NCBI RefSeq assembly: GCF_016863435.1
Contig: NZ_BOOW01000018.1
Coordinates: 62,001 to 126,000, forward strand
Direction of reading: 5' to 3'
Length of the DNA: 64,000 bases
Source: Sinosporangium siamense
GTDB lineage: Bacteria > Actinomycetota > Actinomycetes > Streptosporangiales > Streptosporangiaceae
The translations under genes were made by a program, and so were the position numbers. The notes below the pieces were generated by a model. It made no database searches. It was not told where the DNA came from and saw only the letters and a list, made by a program, of their open reading frames with translations. Below, piece after piece: positions 8,477 to 17,413 of this stretch (its first letter is position 1; each line of letters begins with the position of its first letter).

Positions 8477-9334
8477 TCATCTTCGGAGGAAGGGGCGGCG
8501 GAGGGTGCGGATGTGGGCGAGGATTCGGGTCATTTCTTCTTGAGAGGGGTGCCAGCCGCGTTCGAGGAGGGCGTTGACGATGTCGGTGAGGAATTCGGCG
8601 GTGTGGGCAGGGATCACGTCGGCGCGGACGGGGACTACGTGCCAGCCGAGCTCGCGTAGCTCATAGCGGCGGCGTTCGTCGGCGAATCTGTCTCGATCGG
8701 ATGTGTGGCGGGTGTGGCCGTCGTATTCGGCTGCGACCTTGAAGTCCTCCCAGGCCAGGTCGAGGCGGGCGGTCCGGCCGCCGCTCAGGGGGATCGTGAA
8801 CTGGCTCGTGGGGCGGGGGAGGCGGGCGTCGAGGACGATCACGCGCACCCAGCTTTCGCGGGGGGAGCCTGCTCGGGGGTCGGTCAAGGCGAGCATCTCG
8901 CGCACGCGGCGTCCGCCGGGGGCGCCGTAGATCAGGGAGGCTCTTCGCCTGAGTGCGTCGGGGTGGACGCCGCGGCGGAGGGCCTGGTCGAGGATCGCCA
9001 CGGCTTCGAGGCGGGGGAGCCAGCGGGCGCAGTCGAGGGCGGTGCGGTCCAGGGTGGTCACGAGGAACTCGCGGTGCAGCGTGATGTCGCCGACGGGACG
9101 CACCGAGGGCGACACCGCGCAACCGGCGATGCCCGGGTCGGTGTTTGTCGCCACTTCGATGGGCCATGAGGTGGCGGCGCCGCGCATCACCTGGCCGCGC
9201 AGGCCCCAGGTGTGGGCTGCCGTCCGGCGGCAGAGGACCGCCGAGGGGACGGCGTCGAGCAGCAGCCTGACCCGCGAAAGATAGGTCGTTGAGGCATCGC
9301 TCTGGTCGGTGGACCGGACCGTGAGTTCGTTCAT
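8477..9334 (-). CDS. DUF559 / endonuclease-fold domain protein with AbiEi-like N-terminal part
   Basis: The 285-residue protein ends in a DUF559-type domain related to very-short-patch-repair endonucleases: LDLAWEDFKVAAEYDGHTRHTSDRDRFADERRRYELRELGWHVVPV. The conserved E-Y-DG and R-RR-L-GW pattern supports a PD-(D/E)XK-like fold. The first half (LLLDAVPSAVLCRRTAAHTWGL) resembles the region found in AbiEi-type antitoxin-like actinobacterial proteins. Such genes are abundant and of unknown function in actinobacteria. The ATG giving MNELTVRS is chosen, though no clear ribosome site precedes it and an in-frame ATG exists 51 nt upstream. It is a single-gene unit; a 37-bp repeat lies in its upstream region. 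Confidence 0.75.
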   Translation of the reverse strand: MNELTVRSTDQSDASTTYLSRVRLLLDAVPSAVLCRRTAAHTWGLRGQVMRGAATSWPIEVATNTDPGIAGCAVSPSVRPVGDITLHREFLVTTLDRTALDCARWLPRLEAVAILDQALRRGVHPDALRRRASLIYGAPGGRRVREMLALTDPRAGSPRESWVRVIVLDARLPRPTSQFTIPLSGGRTARLDLAWEDFKVAAEYDGHTRHTSDRDRFADERRRYELRELGWHVVPVRADVIPAHTAEFLTDIVNALLERGWHPSQEEMTRILAHIRTLRRPFLRR

Positions 9335-9417
9335 GCGGGACAGGATGCAGACTCCCGCCCGCCGCCGCGCCGCCGAGCGAACCATCTGTGGACAGCGCCA
9401 TCAGCGCCTACTTGCTT

Positions 9418-9454
9418 GTGGATAACTCCCTCGGCGGGCGGGCCGATCCCCGCT
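9418..9454 (+). repeat. 37-bp direct repeat, copy 1
   Basis: The block beginning gtggataactccctcggc is identical to one beginning at 9748. It starts about 80 bp upstream of the DUF559 start codon. Confidence 0.9.
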
Positions 9455-9747
9455 GGCAACGGTCGGAGATGAACACCCCGCCCCGGCGAGCAGGCCGTCG
9501 GGGCTATGACTCATTCGCCCTGTGGTGGGCGCAGCACGGTGATTCCCCAACCTTGTTGGTGGTTGGGAGGGATCGGGGGTGGCCCGCTCGTCCGGTCAGT
9601 GGGGGGTGTTGAGGTTCATCGCTCTTGTTGGGTGCGGCCCCTTCATCCGGTTGGTAGTGGTGAGTGGGGTCTCATCCTGTGGCGAGGGCAGTGCTGTGGT
9701 TCGTCGCACCGGTCTTCGGCGGTGGTTGAGGCATTACCTGCTCGCTC

Positions 9748-9784
9748 GTGGATAACTCCCTCGGCGGGCGGGCCGATCCCCGCT
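9748..9784 (+). repeat. 37-bp direct repeat, copy 2
   Basis: This is the exact second copy of the block at 9418-9454. It ends 11 nt from the stop codon of the intact P450 gene. Direct repeats of this size permit recombination that would delete the 330-bp segment. Confidence 0.9.
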
Positions 9785-9795
9785 CAGCAGGGCGG

Positions 9796-10980
9796 TTACA
9801 GGGTTACCGGGAGTTTGGTTATGCCGTTGAAGAAGTTGGAGCGGAGGCGGGTGACGGGGCCGGCCTGTTGGATGGTGGGGAAGCGGCGGGCCAGGTGTTC
9901 GAAGAGGATGCGGAGTTCGAGGCGGGCTAAGTGGCTGCCCAGGCAGAAGTGGGCTCCGCCGCCGCCGTAGGCGAGGTGGGGGTTGGGGGAGCGGGTGATG
10001 TCGAAGAGGTCGGGGGAGTCGAAGACGTCCTCGTCCCTGTTGGCCGAGGCGTAGAAGAGCACGACCTTGTCGTTTTCGCGGATGGTCTGGCCGCGTAGTT
10101 CGACGGTGGTGGTGGCCGTGCGGCGGAAGAGGTTGATGGGGGTGACCCAGCGGGCGATCTCGTCGGCGGCGGTGTGGGAGAGGGCGGGGTCGGCGGTGAG
10201 CCGTTCCCATTGGCCGGGGTTTTCGAAGAAGGCGAGCATGCCGCCGGAGGCGGCGTTGCGGGTGGTTTCGTTGCCGCCGACCACGAGGAGGAGAACGAAG
10301 AGGTTGAACTCGTGGTCGGTGAGGAAGTCCCCGTTGCCGTCGGGTCGCAGGAGCTGGGTGACGATGTCGTCGCGGGGGTCTTCGCGTCGCCGGGCGGCGA
10401 GTTCGCCTGCGTATTTGTGGAGTTCGAGTGCGGCGAGCGGGCCCTCGTCGGCGTCGTCGGTGCTGACGAGGCGGTTGGACCACGCGAACAGTTTGTCGCG
10501 GTCTTCCAGGGGGGCGCCGAGGAGTTCGCAGATGACGTGGAGGGGGAGTTGGGCGGCGATGTCGCGGACGAAGTCGACCTGAGGAAGTGTGGCCGCCTCG
10601 TCCAGGAGTTTGTCGGCGATTTCCCTGATGCGTTCTTCCAGAGTGCCGATGGTGCGGGGGGTGAAACCCCGGTTGACCAGGGCGCGCCGCCGGGTGTGTT
10701 CGGGGGGATCCTGGTTGAGCATCATGAGCCGCTGAAGGGATTTGACCTCTTCGGAGGACTCGTCGAAGAGTGCGAGTTCCCGGTAGGAGGAGAAAAGGTC
10801 GGAGCGCCGGGAAACATGCACGACGTCTTCGTGTTTAGTGACGGCCCAAAAACCGGGCCAGCCCAGCTCTTCGTCCCCGTCGTGCCAGTACAGCGGTGAG
10901 TTGGCGCGGAGGAGGCGTAGTTGTTCGTGGGGTACGCCGTGGCGGGCGTAATAGTCGTGGTCGACGAGGTCGACGTCCAA
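9796..10980 (-). CDS. cytochrome P450, intact
   Basis: The 394-residue soluble actinobacterial P450 has the usual landmarks. The I-helix VVGGNETTRN carries the acid-threonine pair for O2 activation. EIAR is the K-helix ExxR. YGGGGAHFCLGSHLAR is the heme-binding loop with the Cys ligand. The TTG start is supported by GAGGTGA 7 nt upstream, which lies inside the stop region of the preceding P450 remnant. It is likely a CYP107/CYP125-like hydroxylase using a ferredoxin partner, but none is encoded nearby and the substrate is unknown. Confidence 0.9.
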   Translation of the reverse strand: MDVDLVDHDYYARHGVPHEQLRLLRANSPLYWHDGDEELGWPGFWAVTKHEDVVHVSRRSDLFSSYRELALFDESSEEVKSLQRLMMLNQDPPEHTRRRALVNRGFTPRTIGTLEERIREIADKLLDEAATLPQVDFVRDIAAQLPLHVICELLGAPLEDRDKLFAWSNRLVSTDDADEGPLAALELHKYAGELAARRREDPRDDIVTQLLRPDGNGDFLTDHEFNLFVLLLVVGGNETTRNAASGGMLAFFENPGQWERLTADPALSHTAADEIARWVTPINLFRRTATTTVELRGQTIRENDKVVLFYASANRDEDVFDSPDLFDITRSPNPHLAYGGGGAHFCLGSHLARLELRILFEHLARRFPTIQQAGPVTRLRSNFFNGITKLPVTL

Positions 10981-10986
10981 CCAGAA

Positions 10987-11555
10987 TCACCTCGCGGAAA
11001 AACTCACAGACATCTCTTTGATGCCGTTGATGAAATTTGACCTCAGACGGCGGACATTACCTGCGAGGGAGATATCCGGCAAGCGCCTGGCAATCATCCC
11101 AAAGAGGATGCGGAACTCCATCCGAGCAAGATGGGCACCAAGGCAGAAATGTGGCCATTCGCCACCGTAGCCGAGACGCGGGTTTGGGTCCCGGCCGATG
11201 TCGAACACGTCAGGCGAGTGGAAGACCTCCTCGTCCCGGTCGGCCGACGGATACCAGACCATGATTTTGTCGCCTCGCCGTACCCGCCGGTCGCCGATGG
11301 TGGTGTCCTGGGTGGCGGGGCGGCGGAAATGCATCACCGGAGAGGCCCGTCGCACGATCTCCTCGGCGGCTGCCGTGATGAGCGCGGGGGCGCCGAGCAG
11401 CCTGCGCCACTGATCGGGGTCGCCGAAGAATGCCTTCATGCCGTGGGCGGCGGCGTTGCCTGCCGTCTCGTTGCCCGCGATAGCGAGTCGGTCCAGTTGC
11501 CGTCTTGCCGGGGGGTGCTCGCCGTCTCCCCGCGCGGGGGTGATTTTCTACCTGA
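10987..11555 (-). pseudogene. C-terminal remnant of a second cytochrome P450
   Basis: Read on the minus strand, this region still encodes the I-helix (RLAIAGNETAGN), the ExxR (EIVR), the meander and the heme loop (YGGEWPHFCLGAHLAR), and ends FINGIKEMSVSF. An in-frame TAG sits just before residues KITPARGDGEH, about 57 nt upstream of the I-helix. No N-terminal half (~220 residues) can be found upstream. The end resembles that of the intact P450 next door, so this is a decayed tandem paralogue. Its stop codon overlaps the ribosome site of the intact gene, showing the two were once a coupled pair. Confidence 0.85.
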
Positions 11556-11893
11556 TATGGGGAGGTTTGGAGTTATAGGGAGGTGTGTCGAGTGGATGCC
11601 GCCAGGGGAACGAAGCCGGCGGGTGACGTGACCACCCGCCCGCGGGAAGGCCCGGCCGGGCTGCTCCGCGGACTGCTCCCCGGTCGAAGACAGCCTCTCG
11701 CGCATTCCCGCGGAACCTAGCCCCGCGGCGCAGGTCCACCACCCCGCAGGCGGCGGCGTAGCCCCTGACACCCGGACATCCCGCGTCGGACCCCGTGCAA
11801 GCCCGGCATCACCCAGGCGGGATTCCGAAGCACCCTGAGCCGAACCCCAGCTTGAAACTTGTTCTAATTTTCCATGGAAAGAGGCGGAAGCAT
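11556..11893. other. gap upstream of the P450 remnant and the DUF2332 gene
   Basis: No gene is supported here. The missing N-terminal half of the truncated P450 should have been encoded here but is not recognisable, so a deletion or rearrangement is likely. The last ~80 bp must carry the promoter of the DUF2332 gene; it includes an A/T-rich stretch (gaaacttgttctaattttcc) near 11853-11872. Confidence 0.5.
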
Positions 11894-12865
11894 ATGGGCA
11901 ACATGGAAGCGACCGCTGAGGAATATCGCCGTTTCGGGGAAGTGCACGTGAGAGGCTCCTCCGCGCTGTATGAACGGCTGGCCCTCGGGGTGGCGGGCGA
12001 CGAGCAGATGCTGGAGTTGCTCGTCACCCTGCCGAAAGAGAAGCGCCAGCCGAACCTGCTCTTCGGTGCCGTGCGCTACCTGCGCGGCACGACACCCGAA
12101 TATCCGGACTTCCGGGCCTACGTTCTCAGCGAGCGCGAACTGGTGGCCAGGACGATGATGAGCCACCGCACCCAGACCAACGAACCGGCCCGCTGCGCCG
12201 CGCTGCTCGCTGTCATGGCCGGTCTGCCCGGCCCGTTCGCCCTGCTGGAGGTGGGCGCGTCGGCGGGATTGTGCCTGCTGCCCGACCGCTACGCCTACGA
12301 CTACGACGGGCACAGGATCGGCCCGCCCGGCGCGCGGCCGACGATCAGGTGTGCGGTGACCGGCCGTCCGCGGCTTCCGCCGCATGTGCCGGAGGTGGTG
12401 TGGCGGGCGGGCATCGACCTCAACCCCCTGGACGTCAACGACGACGACGAGGTGCGCTGGCTTGAGGCGCTCGTCTGGCCCGAGCACGACGAGCGGCGCA
12501 CCCGGCTGCGGGCGGCGCTGGAGGTCGCCCGCGCGGACCCGCCGAGGGTGGTGTCCGGCGACCTCAACACCATGCTCGACAAGCTCGCCGCCGAGGTGCC
12601 GCAGGGCGCGACGCTTGTCGTCTATCACTCGGCGGTGCTGATGTATCTTTCGCCGGTCGACCGCAACCGTTTCGCCGACCAGGTCATGGGCCTGCCGGGG
12701 CACTGGATCGCCCAAGAGGATCCGTCGGTGCTGTCAGGGCTCGTGCGCCGGATGCCCGCGAGGCCGGAGAACAGGCGCAGCCCGTTTCTCGTGGCGCTGG
12801 ACGGCGAGCCGGTCGCCTTCGCCGGCTCCCACGGGGGCTGGATCGAATGGCTCGACGAGAGCTGA
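11894..12865 (+). CDS. DUF2332 family protein
   Basis: The 323-residue protein fits DUF2332, a common actinobacterial family. It has a helical N-terminus (GSSALYERLALGVAGDEQMLELL), the LLEVGASAGLCLLPDRYAYDY block resembling a methyltransferase motif I, and a downstream DLNPLDVNDDDEVRWLEALVWPEH segment. The GASAGL motif suggests a SAM-binding-like fold, but a methyltransferase activity has not been established to my knowledge. The ATG start follows GGCGGAAGCAT. It converges on the TetR gene, with a 9-nt gap between the two stop codons. Confidence 0.8.
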   Translation: MGNMEATAEEYRRFGEVHVRGSSALYERLALGVAGDEQMLELLVTLPKEKRQPNLLFGAVRYLRGTTPEYPDFRAYVLSERELVARTMMSHRTQTNEPARCAALLAVMAGLPGPFALLEVGASAGLCLLPDRYAYDYDGHRIGPPGARPTIRCAVTGRPRLPPHVPEVVWRAGIDLNPLDVNDDDEVRWLEALVWPEHDERRTRLRAALEVARADPPRVVSGDLNTMLDKLAAEVPQGATLVVYHSAVLMYLSPVDRNRFADQVMGLPGHWIAQEDPSVLSGLVRRMPARPENRRSPFLVALDGEPVAFAGSHGGWIEWLDES

Positions 12866-12874
12866 GGGGGCGGG

Positions 12875-13579
12875 TCAGGGGCGGAGGTCGGCCAGCAGGC
12901 GGCCCGCCGCGATCTCGATGCGCCGCTGGACCTGCTCATATGTCCTGCGGCCGCGGAGCATCTCCAGCAGTTCGTAAACCCACACGCTGGCGAGTGAGCC
13001 CGCCACGGCCCACTGCTCCTCGGTGGCCTGCTCGGCGGTGAGGCCGCCGGCGGCGACGCGGAGGAGCAGCTCGGTCATGCGGTCGCCGAAGGGGGTCACG
13101 ACCTCGGCCATGATGATGGAGCGGATGAGGGCGTCGGCGAGCTCGGGCTCGCGCATGAGGCCGCGTGTGGCCCGCATCAGCACGTCGACGGCCCGCCCCG
13201 CGGGGGTGGTCGCGCTCAGCGGGCGGCGCTCGATGCTCTGCTCAAGCAGGTCGATCTCCTCGCCGACGACGGCGACCACGAGATCCATCTTGGACGGGAA
13301 ATAGCGGTAAAGCGTGCCGAGAGCGACCCCGGCGCGCTCGGCGACGGTGCGCATCTGCATCGCCTCGACCCCGCCTCGGGAGGCCAGGGCGGCCGCGGCC
13401 TGGATGATGCGTTTGCGGCGCTGGTGCTGGCTGCGGGTGCGCACACCCACGCCGCCTGTGCGTGAGCTCTCCACGTGGGCCACCTCTGGGTCATCGGGCA
13501 ACGCGGTGGAGGACGGAGCCCTGGAGCCGGAGGCCGGCAGGCCCTTCGGCTCCGTGGTCGTCACATGCGATATCCGCAT
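12875..13579 (-). CDS. TetR family transcriptional regulator, KstR-like
   Basis: The 234-residue repressor has a helix-turn-helix at about residues 54-98 (RKRIIQAAAALASRGG, MRTVAERAGVALGTLYRYFPSK). The block around MQMRTVAERAGVALGTLYRYFPSKMDLVV closely resembles KstR, the steroid-catabolism repressor of mycobacteria and rhodococci. The C-terminal ligand domain is helical, with no visible signature. The first ~45 residues are low-complexity and the true start may lie inside. AACACGTT, which fits the AAC-NN-GTT core of KstR operators, lies 4 nt upstream of the start, consistent with autoregulation. No steroid genes are present in the window. Confidence 0.85.
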   Translation of the reverse strand: MRISHVTTTEPKGLPASGSRAPSSTALPDDPEVAHVESSRTGGVGVRTRSQHQRRKRIIQAAAALASRGGVEAMQMRTVAERAGVALGTLYRYFPSKMDLVVAVVGEEIDLLEQSIERRPLSATTPAGRAVDVLMRATRGLMREPELADALIRSIIMAEVVTPFGDRMTELLLRVAAGGLTAEQATEEQWAVAGSLASVWVYELLEMLRGRRTYEQVQRRIEIAAGRLLADLRP

Positions 13580-13600
13580 GAGAACACGTTATCCCAATCT
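13580..13600 (-). promoter_or_regulatory. candidate KstR-like operator (AAC-AC-GTT)
   Basis: AACACGTT at 13583-13590 matches the core of the reported KstR motif (AACNNGTT). The flanking T and A of the full motif are not conserved here. It sits immediately upstream of the regulator's start codon. Confidence 0.35.
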
Positions 13601-13786
13601 TGAGTGGCAGCGCTTGTTACCGGCGAGTCACAAAGAATTCGAGTACGCCCATGTCTGCAGGATGAACCCGATATGGCGCCGCGGGTAAATCGCGAAACCG
13701 GCAGGAGGCAAAATAGAACCCGTTTCATTAACGCGGGGGTTCGGGAGCGTGCGTGACGGAGCCCGCGGACGCGGCGGCGAGCCCCC

Positions 13787-15322
13787 TTACGGGTTGACGA
13801 TCATAGGGACGGAGAAGAAGACGAGCAGCGCGATGGCGATGCAGATGACGAAGCCGACGAGCTCCCACACCCAGTCGAAGTGGTGCTCACGCGCCTTGAC
13901 GGGCTTGTCGTCCCGCCGACGCCGCGACGTCCTCGCGGGCAGCCACGCCTCATCCTCGAAGGCGGGCAACTCCGGCAGCCGCTCGGGCTCGGCGACCGGC
14001 TCGGCCGCCGCCGTTGTCTCCTCGGAGGAGGGTACGGCAGGAGCCTGCTTTTCGTCCTCCACCGGCTCGGCCGGGATCCGGGCGTCGCGTTCGTCCGGGG
14101 GAAGGAAGTAGACGGGGGGCGTGGACGCCTGCCGGGGAGCGGGCGTGAACAGGCTGCCGGGAACCTCGTCCGGCCCGTGCCGATCGCGCGCCTCGGCGCC
14201 GGGGGCCAGGGCGTCCAGCACGTCCGCGCGGATGGGGATGTCGGGCGCGCCGATCGCCCCGGTGGGGATGGCGAGGCCGGGCGGGTCGAGGACGTCGGCG
14301 GGCACGGGGGCCGACAACACCAGCGGGCGGTGGACCGGGGGCGGGGGCGCGGCCTCCCCGGGTGCCCTGGGTGAGGGAACAGGCTCCCCGGGCAGGGAAC
14401 CGGCCTCCTCCGGCCGGAGAGCGGCCTCCACAGGTGGGGAAACGGACTCCTCGGGCAGGGAAACGTCGGGAGCCGCGCGCCGGGGGCGGTAGGCGCCCGG
14501 GGCGGGCTCCTCGCGGAAACGCGGCATCGGCTCGGTCGAGGCGTCGTGCCGCAGGGCGCGCCCGAACGGCGTCGGCAGCAGGAAGTCGGCGGGGAACAAC
14601 GAGGTGCTGGTCGCGGGGTCGTTGTCGCTCAGCGGGAGCGGCCAGGTCGCCGTGGTCGGCCAGAGTGACTTCACATAGAGGGGGTGGGCCTGCGCGGCAT
14701 GTGCCGTACTCGCCTCGGGGGCGCCGACGGCGTGCAGCAGCTGGGCGCGCAAGTGCCACGGCGGAGCGGTCCAATGGAGGCACGCGAGAACGTCGCGGAT
14801 GGAGGCGACACTCAGCGCTCCGTATATTTCCGACACCCGGTCCGGGAGCCGGGGCGACAACCGTAGCGAGGCCAGTGCATAGGTGATCGACTGGGTAAAA
14901 CTGTGGCAGGCGCTGATCGTGAGTTCGTCGGCGGTGTCGGAGGCCACGTCGAGCACCCAGGCGAGTTCGCCCGTGGTGAGCCCGCACACGATCGTCAGCA
15001 GCAGCACCTCGCGCTGGTGCGGCCGGAGTTCGGCGAGGGTGCGCCGGACGAGTGCCGTCGCGGGGTCGGCCAGCGGGTCGGCCGATGACGGCGCGTGCAC
15101 GACGTCGCGCCGGAAGATCTCGCGCCGGGCCGCGGCGTACAGCGCGGCACGCGGGGGTTCCACCGGAGGGGCCGTGCTGAGGACGCCGAGGAAGGCGCTT
15201 GCCGCCGTGTCCGGATCGCCGAGCTGGTCGAGGCAGTAGGCGAACAGTCCGGTTCCGTGCCGGTCGTAGAGCTCGGCGACAAGGTCGCCATATGGTCGCC
15301 GACCGGTAAGCGGATGGGCCAC
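13787..15322 (-). CDS. ECF sigma-factor-like protein with long disordered linker and C-terminal membrane anchor
   Basis: Residues ~8-170 look like a divergent ECF sigma factor. A region-2-like part (VAELYDRHGTGLFAYCLDQLGDPDTA) is followed by a region-4-like helix-turn-helix (LAELRPHQREVLLLTIVCGLTTGELAWVLDV). A Pro/Glu/Ala-rich segment of ~250 residues follows, then a basic stretch (RTSRRRRDDKPVK) and one hydrophobic helix at the extreme end (WELVGFVICIAIALLVFFSVPMIV). The C-terminus is thus probably membrane-inserted, with the sigma-like part cytoplasmic. The GTG start is fixed by GGAGG 6 nt upstream; an earlier in-frame ATG lacks a site. It stands alone, divergent from the osmoprotectant operon. 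Whether it still binds core polymerase is unknown. Confidence 0.8.
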   Translation of the reverse strand: MAHPLTGRRPYGDLVAELYDRHGTGLFAYCLDQLGDPDTAASAFLGVLSTAPPVEPPRAALYAAARREIFRRDVVHAPSSADPLADPATALVRRTLAELRPHQREVLLLTIVCGLTTGELAWVLDVASDTADELTISACHSFTQSITYALASLRLSPRLPDRVSEIYGALSVASIRDVLACLHWTAPPWHLRAQLLHAVGAPEASTAHAAQAHPLYVKSLWPTTATWPLPLSDNDPATSTSLFPADFLLPTPFGRALRHDASTEPMPRFREEPAPGAYRPRRAAPDVSLPEESVSPPVEAALRPEEAGSLPGEPVPSPRAPGEAAPPPPVHRPLVLSAPVPADVLDPPGLAIPTGAIGAPDIPIRADVLDALAPGAEARDRHGPDEVPGSLFTPAPRQASTPPVYFLPPDERDARIPAEPVEDEKQAPAVPSSEETTAAAEPVAEPERLPELPAFEDEAWLPARTSRRRRDDKPVKAREHHFDWVWELVGFVICIAIALLVFFSVPMIVNP

Positions 15323-15633
15323 CGAAACCTCCGGAGCGGGCGGAACGTGCGTGGTGCCGTGGGGCGGATGTGGTGAGAGCGCCGGAACGTAAGTCAGGCA
15401 ACCTGGGGTAATCATGCCAAGTCAAGAGGGTTCTCGCACCTACGGATACCCATTTGATAAGAAGTCCGACTAAGTGATCATTCGAATCTTCTGGGAAGTG
15501 ACATATATCCCAATGGTCCGCTGGCCAGGGTGGGGATCTCCGCACTTGGGCAGCGATGTCCCGTAAGGTGAGGTAAACGTGGCGGTCGTGGCACGGGGCT
15601 GCGGCTTCGGGCTGAGGGGCACAAGGTCGCACC
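15323..15633. promoter_or_regulatory. divergent promoter region, sigma-like gene and opuC operon
   Basis: This 311-bp intergenic region serves two divergent units. Its central part (15440-15520) is A/T-rich for this genome and holds likely promoter elements, for example ttgataagaag and gtgatcattcgaatc. I see no clear operator or riboswitch. Confidence 0.4.
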
Positions 15634-16758
15634 GTGATCACATTTGAGGGCGTCACTAAACGTTACGCCGACGGGACAATCGCTGTAAACGATCTCCATC
15701 TTGAGGTGCCCACAGCGGAGATAACCGTCCTGGTGGGACCTTCCGGATGCGGGAAGACCACGTCGCTGCGCATGATCAACCGGATGATCGACGCCACCGA
15801 GGGTAAGATTCTTCTGGACGGCGTCGACGTGCGCACCATAGACCCGCCCACGCTGCGGCGTGGCATCGGATATGTCATCCAGCAGGCCGGTCTCTTCCCC
15901 CACCGGAAGATCGTCGACAACGTGGCGACCGTCCCCTATCTCCTCGGCTGGGACAAGTCCAAGGCCCGCGCCCGCGCCATGGAGCTGCTTGAGCGCGTCG
16001 GCCTCGACACCGCCCTCGCCGAGCGCTATCCCTTCCAGCTTTCCGGCGGCCAGCAGCAGCGTGTCGGAGTGGCGCGTGCCCTGGCCGCCGATCCGCCGGT
16101 GCTCCTGATGGACGAGCCGTTCAGCGCGGTCGACCCGATCGTGCGCACCAGCCTCCAGGACGAGTTGCTCCGGCTCCAGAGCGACCTCCACAAGACCATC
16201 GTGTTCGTCACCCACGACATCGACGAGGCGGTCAAACTCGGCGACCGGGTGGCCGTTCTCCGCGTAGGCGGCACACTCGCCCAGGTCGCCGACCCCGCGA
16301 CCCTGCTCTCCGCGCCCGCCGACGACTTCGTCCGCGAGTTCCTCGGGCGTGACCGGGGCATCCGCCGCCTGTCGTTCGTCCCCGCCGACCTGCCGCTCCG
16401 CACCGACCTCACGGTGCCGGACGACGCGGACATATCGAAGGTGGCCGGCGTCGCCGCGGCCTCGGGGCTGACCTGGCTGGCGGTCGTCGACTCCGGCGGC
16501 AGGCCGAGCGGCTGGGTCAACGCGGCCGACCTGCCTTTGTCGGGCACGGTGGCCGATTTGCGGCTCATGCCGTACGGCACGTTTGTGGCGGGACGCGACT
16601 CGCTCCGCTCGGCGCTGGACGCCGCGCTGCTCGCACCCTCCGGGGGCGCCATCGCGGTCGACGACGAGGGCCGGGTGACCGGCGTGGCCACCGCAGGCGC
16701 GCTCGCGGCGGCGACCTCCGGGATCGCGGCGGAGGGGGTGGGCACCGGCCGTGGATGA
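15634..16758 (+). CDS. opuCA: osmoprotectant (betaine/choline) ABC transporter ATP-binding protein
   Basis: The 374-residue ATPase has Walker [12 protein letters not shown]-loop VIQQAG, signature [10 protein letters not shown], Walker [12 protein letters not shown] and the H-loop VTHDIDEA. Residues ~260-370 form a CBS-like region ([33 protein letters not shown]), as in OpuA/OpuC ATPases where CBS domains sense ionic strength. It energises uptake of compatible solutes across the membrane. The GTG start is preceded by only a weak ribosome site. It is the first of four genes, with the first permease gene overlapping its end by 8 nt. A histidine/glutamine-type ATPase is excluded by the CBS tail and the neighbours. 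Confidence 0.88.
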   Translation: MITFEGVTKRYADGTIAVNDLHLEVPTAEITVLVGPSGCGKTTSLRMINRMIDATEGKILLDGVDVRTIDPPTLRRGIGYVIQQAGLFPHRKIVDNVATVPYLLGWDKSKARARAMELLERVGLDTALAERYPFQLSGGQQQRVGVARALAADPPVLLMDEPFSAVDPIVRTSLQDELLRLQSDLHKTIVFVTHDIDEAVKLGDRVAVLRVGGTLAQVADPATLLSAPADDFVREFLGRDRGIRRLSFVPADLPLRTDLTVPDDADISKVAGVAAASGLTWLAVVDSGGRPSGWVNAADLPLSGTVADLRLMPYGTFVAGRDSLRSALDAALLAPSGGAIAVDDEGRVTGVATAGALAAATSGIAAEGVGTGRG

Positions 16759-17413
16759 GGAGCCGTTGATCCGCTGGGACTGGATCGGGCGCAACCTGCC
16801 GGAGATCCGGGAACTCCTTGGCGATCACATCGTCATGGCCTTACTGCCGATCCTGCTCGGCCTGCTGATCGCGCTGCCACTGGGGCTCGCGAGCGTCCGC
16901 TGGCGCCGGCTCTACCAGCCGACCGTCGGAATCATGAACGTCGTCTACTCCCTGCCCTCCCTCGCCGTCTTCATCGTGCTCATCCCGATCACCGGGCTGG
17001 CCGAGCAGGCGACGGTGATCGTGCCGCTGACGTTCTACGCGCTGGCGGTCCTCATCCCCTCCGTGGTCGACGGCATCGCCTCCGTGCCCACCCATGTGCG
17101 CCAGTCGGCCGTGGCGATGGGCTTCGGGCCGATGCGGCGGCTCCTGCAGGTGGACCTGCCGATCGCCGTGCCCGTCGTGCTCGCCGGCGTGCGCGTGGCG
17201 ACCGTCTCCAGCATCAGCCTCGTCAGCGTCGGCGCGCTGGTCGGGCGGGGCGGGCTCGGCTATCTGTTCATCGACGGGTGGCAGCGGCAGTTCCCTACGC
17301 CCATCGTGGTCGGCATCGTCTTGATCCTGCTGCTCGCGCTGGCCGCCGACGGCCTGCTCGTGGTCGCTCAGCGGCTGCTCACACCGTGGGCACGGGCGAG
17401 GAGTAGCGCGTGA
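16751..17413 (+). CDS. opuCB: osmoprotectant ABC transporter permease
   Basis: The 220-residue membrane protein has about five to six transmembrane segments and the permease EAA-loop ([11 protein letters not shown]-like: [20 protein letters not shown]). Family features include [20 protein letters not shown] and the conserved [12 protein letters not shown] near the end. With the second permease it forms the translocation pore of an OpuC-type importer. The GTG start lies inside the ATPase gene and its end overlaps the second permease (GTGA). Confidence 0.88.
   Translation: MDEEPLIRWDWIGRNLPEIRELLGDHIVMALLPILLGLLIALPLGLASVRWRRLYQPTVGIMNVVYSLPSLAVFIVLIPITGLAEQATVIVPLTFYALAVLIPSVVDGIASVPTHVRQSAVAMGFGPMRRLLQVDLPIAVPVVLAGVRVATVSSISLVSVGALVGRGGLGYLFIDGWQRQFPTPIVVGIVLILLLALAADGLLVVAQRLLTPWARARSSA

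Larger units (their letters stand above)
9335..9795. other. gene-free gap containing both copies of a 37-bp repeat
   Basis: Between the DUF559 gene and the end of the P450 there is no supported gene. The notable content is a pair of identical 37-bp blocks 330 bp apart. The sequence between them shows no coding signal that I can support. The first ~80 bp next to the DUF559 start presumably contains its promoter. Confidence 0.5.
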
